A stretch of 64,000 bases of DNA from Cliona cf. orientalis (taxonomy: Eukaryota > Porifera > Demospongiae > Clionaida > Clionaidae): positions 5,828,001 through 5,892,000 of the forward strand of contig OZ005695.1 in assembly GCA_963930775.1 (NCBI GenBank), read 5' to 3'. The position numbers and the translations under genes are program-made. Every line of letters starts with the position of its first letter. Positions within the stretch are counted from its first letter, which is position 1. The notes beneath the pieces are model-generated. The model had not been told where the DNA came from, made no database searches, and saw only the letters and a list, made by a program, of their open reading frames with translations. This document shows, piece after piece, positions 34,057 through 62,607 of this stretch.

Positions 34057-35194
34057 ATGGCTGGATACCACCCCATGTACGCGGACTACGCTACTCCTCA
34101 GTCTACTGTCGGAGCGTTTGACGTACGTTGGCGCCATTTTCATCCCCAGCTATCAGTGGACCAGCATCAGCCGCTAACAAATACAGCTGCTTCATTTGTT
34201 AATCGGGAAGGCTCTCATTCCAGCTTGCTCATGCAGGTAAAGTAGATGCATATGTGTGTTAGAGAGCATGTACTGATTTATGTGTACAGCTGTAAAATTA
34301 TGCATGTCACATGTTGATGTGCATTATATAGAGTTACTTATGAAGTGTTAAATTGTTGCATAGGGCCAACAACAGAGTCCAGTTCATACCCAGTCCATCC
34401 ATGCTCCCCACTACAAGTATGCTGTACGCATCTTCAACCCTGACCAAAAGAATAAGCATGTTACTAAAATATGGCATGGTGTTGAAGAGAAGTTCTATCG
34501 TGCACACGAGTTAAAAGCTAAATTGATCGCAGATTTTGAAGATAAACTACCACCCTTAATTGATCTACAATGTGGGTATATGGATAAAACTTCAAAACGG
34601 TGGATTGAAGACGATCAAGACGTGGACGCAATGTATGGCCAGGTGAATTCTGGGAATGAAATCACTATTTGGTGCGAAGGGCGATCACATGAGCACTCAA
34701 CATCTTTGCCCCCTTCAAAAAATATGCGCAAACGTAAGGCTACTGAATCCGACGATGCGCCACCTACCAAACGGGCTGATAAGATTGACGAGTTGGCACT
34801 TGAACTGCACGAGAAACATGGAGAAGCTTATGGTATGCCGCATTTACGTATTTGGGCGAGAATGATACTTAATAAGCAGCATAAAAGTAAAGATGTGCCC
34901 CCACCATTCCCTTTGTTTAAGGATCATGCTCCCAAGCATCCCCAGAAACGTGACAATCTAGCTGATGCCTTGACATCAGCTGCAACAGCTGTGGTCAGTA
35001 TGATCAAAGGGCCTGTGAATGACTCATCTGGATCCAGTACCTTATCTCCTGGTAAAAGAGCTCGAGTCTCAGGCCAGTACCTTGAGCACCTCGAGAGGCT
35101 TAAGTCACTTCACGAGTCTGGGGTTCTGACTGCAGAAGAATTTGGTGAGCAAAAAACGTTTGCTCTAAACAATATCAGGAAACTCAATGAATGA
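34057..35194 (+). CDS. Unknown protein with SHOCT-like C-terminus
   Basis: Two exons, 34057-34236 and 34364-35194, joined in phase 0 give 336 residues. The start is the first ATG of an open exon rich in Tyr/Pro/His/Gln. Exon 2 carries YKYAVRIFNPDQKNKHVTKI, a region like small ubiquitin-fold/PB1-type sequences by feel only, then a basic stretch (KNMRKRKATES), LRIWARMILNKQHKS, and a C-terminus YLEHLERLKSLHESGVLTAE that fits the SHOCT pattern (LxxLkxLhdsGvLTxeEF). From memory, similar uncharacterised proteins are repeated in sponge and cnidarian genomes. It lies between the CACTA-like gene (divergent) and the DD34E transposase (convergent, 116 bases apart), so it is probably transposon-borne. 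The last 23 bases, including the stop region, are tandemly duplicated just downstream. Confidence 0.7.
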
Positions 35195-35310
35195 ATGATA
35201 TCAGGAAACTCAATGAATGAATGAATGGTGCTTGCATATAATTATTATCATAGTACAAAAAAGGAATTGACAATGACTGTACATGATTACTTTAATATTG
35301 TTATATTGTG

Positions 35311-36306
35311 TTACATGTACCCACAATCTTGCATCCACCCACAGCAGTCTTCTGCTGTGATACTGGTGAATGCTGACAGTATCATTTCTTCCATTTCTGA
35401 TTCAGTAAGTATTTGAATGTAAGGATCGTATGCTCTCAAGTAACTCTTAACTTTTGAGAAGCATTCCTCAATAGGCATGAGATCAGGTGAATAGGGAGGA
35501 AGGAATATGGCTAAAGCTCCTGTTTCCTCAATCAGATTGATTGCTGATTCTACATGGTGGATTGCAGCATTGTCCAAAATCACAACACTTCTTGGGTTAA
35601 TTCCATTAAAGGGTAGCAACTGGGGTTGTAGACATCTTTCGATAAATTCACAGAATTTCTCACCATTTACACTATCTGTTGTGATTTGTACATCAATAAC
35701 CCCATCCATACAAATTGCTGCTATAGTAGAGAATCGTTTCCCCCTAATCAGAGCCTTTTCTGCTATTGCTCGTGTGCCTTTTAGTGAATAGCCATACCTA
35801 CGTAGGGCCAGGCGTTTGTCACTGCCAGTTTCATCCACAAACACAAACATGTGTGGATCAAGTACCGAAATTTCCGACAAATAAAGTGATCTTAGCTCCT
35901 CGTTCCTCTGCTGGGCAGCAAAAGTAAGCTTGTGCCTCGAAAAACCTTGCTTGTGTAAGAAATTACAAATGGTTGCAGTGCATACACTAGTACCACTAGA
36001 TAGATAAATAGCATGTTGTAGCTCATGCAGATACATAGATGGGTTATCCAAGATGGCTTCAATGATAGTTATTTCATCCTGGGCAGTTAGCTTCTTGGTA
36101 GTGCTCTCATGATAGCCTTGTATGCTGTGGACTGTTCCTGTCTCTTCAAACAGCTGTACGGTTCTACATACTGTTGAAGGATCAACATTTAGCTGCTCAC
36201 CAATCTGTTTGTAGGACAGCCCCAGCCCACACCTCTGGTAAACCATTCTCCACCTTATGTCACTGGAGTATGCTTTACTACGTCCGGGCTCAATAGAAAG
36301 CATCAC
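35311..36306 (-). CDS. DD34E transposase (IS630/Tc1/mariner type), intact
   Basis: A single 331-residue frame with no stops. The N-terminal ~130 residues form two helix-turn-helix units (IRWRMVYQRCGLGLSYKQIG, LNVDPSTVCRTVQLF). The catalytic triad is visible: Asp in MFVFVDETGSD, Asp in VVILDNAAIHH and Glu in LMPIEECFSKVK, with 34 residues between the last two, plus FLPPYSPDLMPIE. Such enzymes excise and insert Tc1/mariner DNA at TA. I found no TIR pair of its own close to the frame, so it may be cargo or an integral gene of the 28613-40533 element. Two copies of CTCACCAGTAGTGCAGTT lie just upstream of its start. Confidence 0.92.
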   Translation of the reverse strand: MMLSIEPGRSKAYSSDIRWRMVYQRCGLGLSYKQIGEQLNVDPSTVCRTVQLFEETGTVHSIQGYHESTTKKLTAQDEITIIEAILDNPSMYLHELQHAIYLSSGTSVCTATICNFLHKQGFSRHKLTFAAQQRNEELRSLYLSEISVLDPHMFVFVDETGSDKRLALRRYGYSLKGTRAIAEKALIRGKRFSTIAAICMDGVIDVQITTDSVNGEKFCEFIERCLQPQLLPFNGINPRSVVILDNAAIHHVESAINLIEETGALAIFLPPYSPDLMPIEECFSKVKSYLRAYDPYIQILTESEMEEMILSAFTSITAEDCCGWMQDCGYM

Positions 36307-36328
36307 TTATAATATCAGTGGCCAATTC

Positions 36329-36404
36329 CTCACCAGTAGTGCAGTTTCAAATAGCGCGCGTGTAGACATACAACAGTGACTAACTCCTCACCAGTAGTGC
36401 AGTT
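36329..36404. promoter_or_regulatory. Direct repeat CTCACCAGTAGTGCAGTT upstream of the transposase
   Basis: The 18-bp motif occurs at 36329-36346 and 36387-36404, 58 bases apart, 23-98 bases upstream of the DD34E start codon. Placement suggests promoter or transposase-binding sites; that is inference. Confidence 0.4.
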
Positions 36405-36569
36405 CAAATGAAATATCACGTGCACTGCACACAGAGCTAGTACAGTATAAACAGTGCATGCACAAGAATGTTACTATCAGTCTCACCACAAACCACGCCA
36501 CTACGTGTGGTTTATGTATGATAGCTAGCTGCTCAAATGCAAAGGTGGTTAAATCTGCTGTATAATATA

Positions 36570-37060
36570 AGGCCACTCCAAGTCAATCATTAGTTTCTGG
36601 TCACACCAGTTGTCTCAAGTACATGCGGGCGGGCGGGTGGTTAGGCTATAGGACTATGGGACTATGACTAATTGAATTAAGACAGGAAGAGGAAGTACTT
36701 AAATCATACCACAGATGCATAGTCAGCAAACCTCGAGCAGCCTGTCAGATCATATTCATCACAGACAGCTCATGCTATGAGTTGTACCAAGGGCTTATAA
36801 GCCCTTGGCTGTACAAGTACACAGGCAGTTTAACAGTAAAATTTAATGCAGAATAACAAACCACAGATTGGATCACCATCATGGAATGTGCAGCAGGCAA
36901 TGAGCTCAAGATCGAGCTCGATCTCGAGATCGAGAGTATCACGTGCTCAATACGTCATTTTACATCATTTTTACTATGAATATCATTATAGTCCTCATAA
37001 ATTGCCTTTTCAAAATATCATGCGGGCGGGTGACCAGAAACTAATGATTAATTTGGACAT
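36570..37060. mobile_element. AAGGCCACTCC-type TIR element
   Basis: TCATTAGTTTCTGGTCAC on the left is mirrored by GTGACCAGAAACTAATGA on the right (37031-37050). The outer AAGGCCACTCCAA resembles the ends of 57762-58138. Non-coding. Confidence 0.55.
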
Positions 37061-37429
37061 ACAATAGGTGTTGGACTATTAGCAAGTAGAAAAATGAGAG
37101 CTGCAGTGCTGCTTTGGACGGAAATGGGTGATAGTCGGAACCAGGTCTGGTCACAGTGTTGGTGATCTCGTCAAAAAATGCATCTAGCAGAAGAATAGCA
37201 TTACATTAGTATCGTGGTCAAGAGTGTCCTCATCACTTTCTGAGCTAACTTCCCAGTCGACATCAGATGTCATAATTTCAAAGTTTCTTCCTCGAAGTCA
37301 TTATTATTGATGCTGCCAGGGGGCGGAGCGCGCCTGAAGACCGGCCCCGGGGCGGCCGGCGCGCGCATGTTGCACATGCGCATAAGCGCGCGAAACATTT
37401 TCGCGGGAACAGCTGAATGGAGAGTGAGG

Positions 37430-39628
37430 ATGGCTTCTTTCAAGACTCCGTTCGTTGCTTCACCCCTTGATGCTAGGAAATCGATATCTGAATCATTAAT
37501 TCCACCGACAAAAAAGGGGTATTCTAGCTGCACGTTAATATTATGCACCTGTCAATGGTATGCCCCAGTATCCCCCTCCCGCTCCAAGTAGGGGCATACT
37601 AGGGGATTTGACAATGATCATTTCAATTGCCCCAGGGTCGGAGCAATATCTGAAGTCAAATCCCCTATTCAGTACCTAGTGTATCCTAGGGGAACATAGG
37701 GGATTTGATTGCATTCATGCTGCTTCTGTTATGACGTGGCAATCATATCCTCGTGAGCCACATCCTCTGGAAAAATCAAATGCCCCACCCTAGGTCCAGC
37801 TTCTCCTGTAAAACCCCCTTGGTATCCCTTGGTTTCGCGCAGGAGGGGGATAGTGGGGCATGCCATTGACAGGTGCATTAATGTAACATGCATACTCATG
37901 ATAAACAGCAAAGTCAAACATCAAGAAAGTGATCATGATCAATTAGTAGAAGTGTTCATTGCGGACAAGCGTGTGCTATGTTACCTATGTGAGGCTTCTA
38001 CAGCAGAAGAGGTATTAGCCCACTCACTTGGGTCAGAAGAAGCTACTATAGGAAAGTTACTGGCAGTGAAATTCAGTGGAGAAATTGTGAGTCAGCCGAA
38101 GTATACTGGAAATTGAAACCATTAGCTATAATATAGCTAGCCTACAGTACCTACTAATAAACTTAACCTACCAAATACACAGCTAGCTCCATGGGAACCT
38201 GTAATATCAAAGGGAAACAGCTTTAAGGTTGTACCCAACAGCAAGTACAAGCAACTGTTAAAGCAAGGTGGTAGGTTATGTATGGATAACGCTCCATCAT
38301 GCATACAACCATAATATTATGGTTATCAGACAAAGTTGCTGTGAAAGCAAAACAAGGTAGTACATCAAGCACTGACACACGTACAAGCAGCAAGAAAAGC
38401 AAGGTTAAATGTTGGCTATAGTGATAGTACAATAGGTAAAAATTAATGTTAACAGACGTTGACTCCACATCAACCCTCCATCACACCTGCTGATCCATCT
38501 CATAGTGGTCATAGTGGCAAAACTGTGAGTGCAGACATTCATTGTGGCCAAGTATATCATTTTTAACGTATAATAATATAGCTACAACAGGATAAAATGG
38601 ACGTCCTCATCAGCAAAATAGACGGAATGCAAAATGACTTGATAAAGATGAGGAAATCTTTGAAGATTCTAATGAAACAACAAAAATTGAATGATATTAA
38701 AAATTTTGCAATTGAGAAAAGTGAATTTGAGGTTTGCAATTAACCTACAACCTAAGAATTTAATTTCAGATATGACATTACCACTGTAATTTAGGAAGAA
38801 CTATGGTCCAAAGTTGCTAAGGCATTTGCCTTATCCATGCCAAGACTCCTCACAGACAAGAAATGTTCAGTAAGATAGTCTAGGTCGTAAGTATCATGTA
38901 TCAACTAAAATTAATCGAAGGCTATTGTTGAGGAGGTGCTAGGAACAGATCCACCACAGCACCAGTTCATGGCGGCAATTCAGTGGTGCAATAAAAGTTT
39001 TCAACTTTTAGGGCAGAAGAGAGGAGAAAGGTTTAAAATTAATAATACATTTTATAGCCCTGATAGATAACCTTCTCCTATACTTTGTAGATTCTTGGAT
39101 CAGATCATGGACCGTATGCGTCATACAGTACTTACAAAACAGAAGTACTAGCTAAAAAAATTTTGCGGACAATGAAAGCACCTATGTCTCACAAAATAGA
39201 AAAGGCATACATAAGACAGCTTGCAATCCTGGTAAATCATACTGCTTAAAACACTATTTCTGTGTAGTGATTATCCATGTATGCATGGTATAGAGGAAGT
39301 TTGTCCATGAGACACCAGGTAGTGATCAGGCCTATAAAATGCACGAACCATTTCGAAAGTGGATAAAGGAAAGATATGCTAATCCGACGGACGAAATATG
39401 GGATGCTATCCTGGAAGAAGATAGGTATACAGATAGTTTATACAACCGGTAGCTATACTGTCACTTCATACAACCTGGTAGCTATATAATAATTTTGCCT
39501 ATAAAGAGGTCTACAAGAATGAGCATGTCCAGGAGGATGACGGAGAATTGATGGGTGGGTTTATGCCCAGCTCCAGCTCCAGTGAGGAGGAGATCAGTTT
39601 AGGCAAGAGTGTATTAACAAGGGTGTAG
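37430..39628 (+). CDS. Unknown eleven-exon gene in the large transposon
   Basis: Exons by splice sites and phase: 37430-37557, 37873-38086, 38183-38267, 38330-38403, 38456-38524, 38591-38731, 38795-38869, 38921-39030, 39091-39231, 39294-39424 and about 39509-39628. The first nine exons to 38869 join cleanly up to DKKCS. The 39030/39091 and 39424/39509 junctions do not keep phase, so a boundary is wrong or the copy has shifted. Order: basic start (MASFKTPFVASPLDARKS), ADKRVLCYLCEASTAEEVLA, a Ser/Thr/Lys linker, a coiled-coil-like helix (MDVLISKIDGMQNDLIKMRK), EELWSKVAKAFALSMPRLL, EEVLGTDPPQHQFMAAIQWC, KAPMSHKIEKAYIRQL and an acidic tail (SSSSSEEEIS). I do not recognise a family. An element (39618) inserted in the last codons supplies the present stop. 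Confidence 0.6.
37548..37873. mobile_element. CCTGTCAATGG element with splice sites at its ends
   Basis: A 326-bp element with ends CCTGTCAATGGTATGCCCC and complement, between two TGCA (37544-37547, 37874-37877). It sits in an open coding exon. Its own ends provide a donor (AATG|GTATGC at 37558) and an acceptor (TTGACAG|G at 37872); splicing there keeps frame and adds four codons (TCQW). See findings. Confidence 0.75.
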
Positions 39629-40128
39629 ACAGGTGGGGGCTTGGGGGGGCTTTAGCCCCCCCACTTTTTGAGCAATAATTTATGTACTATATACCGTATA
39701 GCCGGAAATATTGGCGGGCATTAAATTTGGCGGTTGAGCCCCAAATCGCTATTGCAAGAATATTGGCGGATTTAAATTTGGCGGTTCGGTACGGGATCGC
39801 CATACGTATATATGCGAGTAGGAAATTTTGGCGGATTTTAATTTGGCGGTTGCAATATAGACCGCCAAACCGCCAAATTTAATTCCCCGCCAAATTTTCC
39901 GGCTATACGGTATGGGATTGTTAAAGTTAGATGAAATTCTAGTTGTATTCACTGTAATCATAGTTGGATAGCCAAAAATGTGCAACAAAGTTGGGAAGTA
40001 ATTGCTGGAAATAGCTAATTTTAATGCATTTTTAAGGTTCTGGACACAATAGGATCAAAAATTTTTGCGCGCTTCGCGCACAGTTGTCACAAAGCCCCCC
40101 CACTTTGAAAATTGTGTCTACGCCCTTG
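39618..40128. mobile_element. CAAGGGTGTAGACA element, 5-bp duplication
   Basis: Ends CAAGGGTGTAGACA and TGTCTACGCCCTTG are flanked by ATTAA at 39613-39617 and 40129-40133. It lies at the end of the unknown gene's last exon and contains the 39694-39910 element. Confidence 0.8.
39694..39910. mobile_element. CCGTATAGCCGGAAA mariner-type short element
   Basis: Ends CCGTATAGCCGGAAATATTG and near-complement are flanked by TA. Interior repeats AATTTGGCGG. Nested in the 39618-40128 element. Confidence 0.8.
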
Positions 40129-40589
40129 ATTAAGTGTAAGCAGAACGTGACATTAAAGCCAGTTTAAGACTATAGTATGACATTGTATCATTACATAGCT
40201 ACACCCTTGTATTCAAGCATGTAACATCACTGTTTTATGGTCTGTATCATGAATGAGAGATTCCATCAAGTAAACAAATTAATTACAATTATGATGATTA
40301 CAAGTTGAGTACAGTTATGTATACTGCTTTGAAACCATCATGAAAATTCCAACATGATACATGAGTGAGGCAAACTTTATGTGCCATACATGACATTTAC
40401 ATCCTTGTTACGCACTTGAATTTTGGGTTGACTCGAGCATGCACATTTCACTAAGTTTACAATGTAGTTTACGGAGTTGTAACAGGATGTAGGTCACCAC
40501 ATCCTGTTACAACATCGGAAATATTTTGCTGTGTATTATTCATGTGAACTTTGACCATGCGTGGGCGGAACACTATCCCATAACCTTAA

Positions 40590-59344
<18,755 letters not shown>

Positions 59345-59616
59345 GGAGGCGATTCTATCAACTAATGCTCAAATTACTACATTACACTGTGTGTACATGT
59401 ATGTTGGATACCAGCTTTACTATTATAGTGTGCTCTGATTCATTGGCCATTTTGGAACAATAATGCTTGTACATGTGTATAGAATTTCTGCATGTAAATG
59501 TTTAGTGATTTTGGTGCTTTGTTTTTGTATGATGTTATTGCTGCTAATGCAGTTATTAGCTAATCAACATCCTGATAAAATTAATTATTAAACTTGTAAC
59601 ACTTGCAAATACACAC

Positions 59617-59641
59617 AATAAAGGTTGACTCACAATAAAGG
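59617..59641 (+). terminator. Probable poly(A) signals of GRB2
   Basis: Two AATAAA hexamers lie at about 59617 and 59634, some 275-290 bases after the stop, in a shared CACAATAAAGG context. Confidence 0.45.
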
Positions 59642-60533
59642 CTGACTTGTGATATGATAGGGACATTAGCTTATGGTAGACAGTGTACTGTATAATAATA
59701 GACGGTCAAGTGTCCAATTAATCAGCTGGTACCCACTTTGAGCCTGAGCACATTGTAATAAAACTAATGGTCACACTCAATAGTGTAACTGAATTTCATT
59801 ATCTCCCATATAGTTTCTGTAACATTAAGATTTTTTTGAGAATAGCATTATCAAGGGCTTATCGACCGCCGAAAAAAGTTACCATAATTTAACCAGCAAC
59901 CTTTGTGTTCCAGAAAAAGTTTGTGGAAAAATTTTTCACCAATGCAGTAATGGTTGCCATATCCTCTGCAATAAGTAATTCACAGGAAAAAAATAAGTGA
60001 GCAGGTGGCAAAGTTTCTATGCATACGATACAATATTATTCTTAGACCACTGACATGCAAGTGAAATTCAGTGTTAGAATTTACCCCTCTAGCTAGGCTC
60101 TTGGGTGAGGAACAGTGTATAGCTCCACCTACTAGGGGGAAAGTTGTACAGCCACAATACTGGAACGGAACTATTTTCCACAAAATTGAGAAGATGGCTG
60201 TTTTATCAGAAAATGTCTTCATCTATGCAGTGTATGGAGGCTTAGGAAGGCATGTTCAATTTTTAATTTTGATATCCCTGCCCAATTTCATGGAGGATCT
60301 TATAGTTTTCAGTATGTCTATCAGCAGGCTCCACATCATAATAATATTGTATTATTTTATGCTTTCACACTTCAATCGTATAGTGCACAATGTCATGACA
60401 CTAGCTGGTTTTACGAACCCTCTATAATTGTGCTTGGACTCCAGAAGTAATGATAAGGGGATTCCAGATTGATATAAATAATAATAAAATCAAAGGTTGT
60501 ACTTGGATAATATGCAATCATGTTCATGACCAG

Positions 60534-62464
60534 CTATATAGGAATTGTTTGCAAATGATCAAATGAAATTGAAACCATTAATTGAAATGTCAGGCACTTG
60601 CCAATTTGTTCCAAATGTTCATAAGTAGTCTTATCAGTACAGCACTTGTCCATTGGTACATTGGATTGTGAAGTACTCCATGTAGCAGCTGAATCACTGA
60701 TTTTTTTGTCGCTAACTATAATTGACCTTTTTCTATTACAGTATTTTACTCCTTTCTTGCACAATGTCATGTAATTACGTTTACCCAAGCATCTGTGTAG
60801 CTTGCTCCTTTTAGATTTCTCTGTGATACTTGTACAGTCTGCTGCAGTTATCTCTAAAGCATCAGGGATCTCATTCACACTATCATTTGAATTGCTTTGA
60901 AGAGAACTGGATAAACTGATCATTCTTTCAACATAAGCTGGTTGCTTCCATTGATTCCAATCATTTGCAGGTTCTAACCAATCACGAATAGTGAACCCTG
61001 CGAGACATTTTTTTGGGGATGACTTAGTATCAACATGTTTATGTGCATGTGATTTATTTTTATAAGCATGAATAGACCAATTAACTTCAGTAAGGGATCG
61101 CTTCAAGCCAAGACTATCCACTATCAATGGTGAAATAAGTCCTTCATTGCCACTTGTACCAATTTCATCAACCAGTTCTAAATTGAGCCCCTTTCCACAA
61201 TCATGCTGCACTGACGAGTCACTGTGTGTGATTTTAGCTTGTGATGGCCTATTATTAGTTGTATTTACTGGCAATTTCAAAATATCAGGGGTAGTAGTAA
61301 TAGTGTTGCTGGCTCCTTTGGCAGAAAGATCTTTCCTTGGTTTATTGATCAAATACGTGGTAGTAGTAAGCCCTGCTGATTTTCTCTGTGGGGCTGCATC
61401 TTTTAGGTAAGCAAAAATCCCTACAATATTATCTTCTTTTGGTAGAATGGAAGGTTCAGCTTTTTTGCACTGAAACTTTATCTGTAAGGCAATTCAGTTA
61501 CATTATCAATATGCATTAAACTAACTGTAATATCTTCCCATACCTTTTCAGATGATGAAGCTGTAATTACAGAACAGTACACAGAATCATGGTGCTGGGA
61601 TGTGGGGGAGGTAATTTTCATTCTCGTAATATCTGGGTTGTTGCCTATATAAATAGCATGTTATTATAATTGCTCCGATGCACAACTGCATGATCAGACA
61701 CAGACATAATAATCATCGTACATACACAAAATTAACCCAGATGCACGGTACTAATGATTATTAGGCCTCTTGCATTACTGGAAGGTATAAATATTCAAAT
61801 TTTAATATTCGGATGTACAATAATATTATAGGGATGTAGGATTAAATTTGGTTGCAAGGAGATAAAATTAAACATGTACAAAATTTTCAATGCTGGTTCC
61901 ATTACTCGTACCCATACAACACCACCAAACTTACAATGGTGTGGCAGCTTTTCTTCTCCAGCAAGGAATTTTGCGATTTCTTGCTCTAACACAGGTAGCT
62001 TATCGGGAATCACTTCCCACTGAAAACCTTTCTTTCCTTGAAATCCAGCAACTTGAGTTTTGCGGAAGTAGGGCCCAAGGGAAAGACTATGTCGAATTGA
62101 ATTCTAATAGAGGTATATAGAGTACCCAGGGTAAGGTTTATTTTACAAAACGTTCCGAGTACCACAGCTCACCTTCCAACCATCTGGGGCACTGTTTCTG
62201 AAATAGGGGAACTCGTTTCTAAGCAAGATATGCAAGTATTAAAATAGGGTCAGTGGATCTGGTAATTAATACTTACAAAAAAAACGTGTAAATTTCATTA
62301 ACAGGTAAGCTTTTTCGTTTGCTGTTCTTCAAGGCCAACCCAATTAAACAATTGTAGGAACAATTTGGTTTACTGTGTACTCCAGGAAGCCAGGTAGGTA
62401 ATCTCTTCAGCGCTCTTTGTTTAGAAGAGATACTGTTACTGGCAGTCTCAAGAATCGCAGCCAT
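60534..62464 (-). CDS. Forkhead transcription factor, FoxN1/4-like
   Basis: Exons on the minus strand: 62464-62277, 62218-62173, 62103-61935, 61644-61544 (acceptor could be 12 bases inward) and 61481-60534, all GT-AG and in phase, giving 483 residues. The forkhead domain spans residues ~32-125: KPNCSYNCLIGLALKNSKRK, SLPVNEIYTFF, NEFPYFRNSAPDGWKNSIRH, SLSLGPYF, GKKGFQWEVIPDK. SLPVxEIY and APDGWKNS point to FoxN1/4 by eye. In recognition helix 3 the usual RHNLSL is RHSLSL. The C-terminal ~320 residues are Ser/Thr/Lys-rich without a known domain (WLEPANDWNQWKQPAYVERM is the most distinctive part). ATG chosen at 62464 because it opens just before the domain; an upstream in-frame start exists at 62512. 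Tail-to-tail with GRB2, 1.2 kb apart. Confidence 0.88.
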
Positions 62465-62607
62465 AGCTATACCTCGTCTAGTAACAATCGAGTGACTGGA
62501 CGCGCACCGCACGCATGCGCATACACTTTGCCGGACGCGACAATCGTAAATCGCGAATATTTCGTGCGATAAAATTAAAATTCGCGCAAAATGAATTTTC
62601 GCATACC

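Larger units (their letters stand above)
28613..40533. mobile_element. Large multi-gene EnSpm/CACTA-type DNA transposon
   Basis: The ends are CACAGCAAA inverted repeats, with TA at 28611-28612 and 40534-40535. The flanks rejoin as AACTGTTTCATTTATTATTCATG, matching uninterrupted copies A and B of the host element. Subterminal zones on both sides carry short repeats (TGATACATG, TGTAACA, ACATGAT). The body holds a CACTA/Plavaka-like transposase gene (minus), a SHOCT-like gene (plus), a DD34E transposase (minus) and an eleven-exon unknown gene (plus), plus younger short elements. CAC-starting ends with a 2-3 bp duplication and a Tnp2/Plavaka-type enzyme fit the CMC superfamily. Whether all four genes belong to the element is inference. 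Confidence 0.7.
26344..40585. mobile_element. TTAA-flanked GGTTACGGG element (copy C) expanded by nested insertions
   Basis: The left end GGTTACGGG lies at 26344 after TTAA (26340-26343); the right end CCCATAACC ends at 40585 before TTAA (40586-40589). Only about 0.67 kb is native, in pieces near 26344-26521, 26865-27105, 27480-27494, 28428-28612 and 40536-40585, collinear with copy A. The rest is inserted elements described separately. Intact TTAA on both sides argues that this is one element and not two fragments. Confidence 0.8.

Noticed and set aside
37270-37548. 92-codon minus-strand frame
   Set aside because: It is antisense to the first exon of the unknown gene and to its GC-rich upstream region, and has no recognisable motif.
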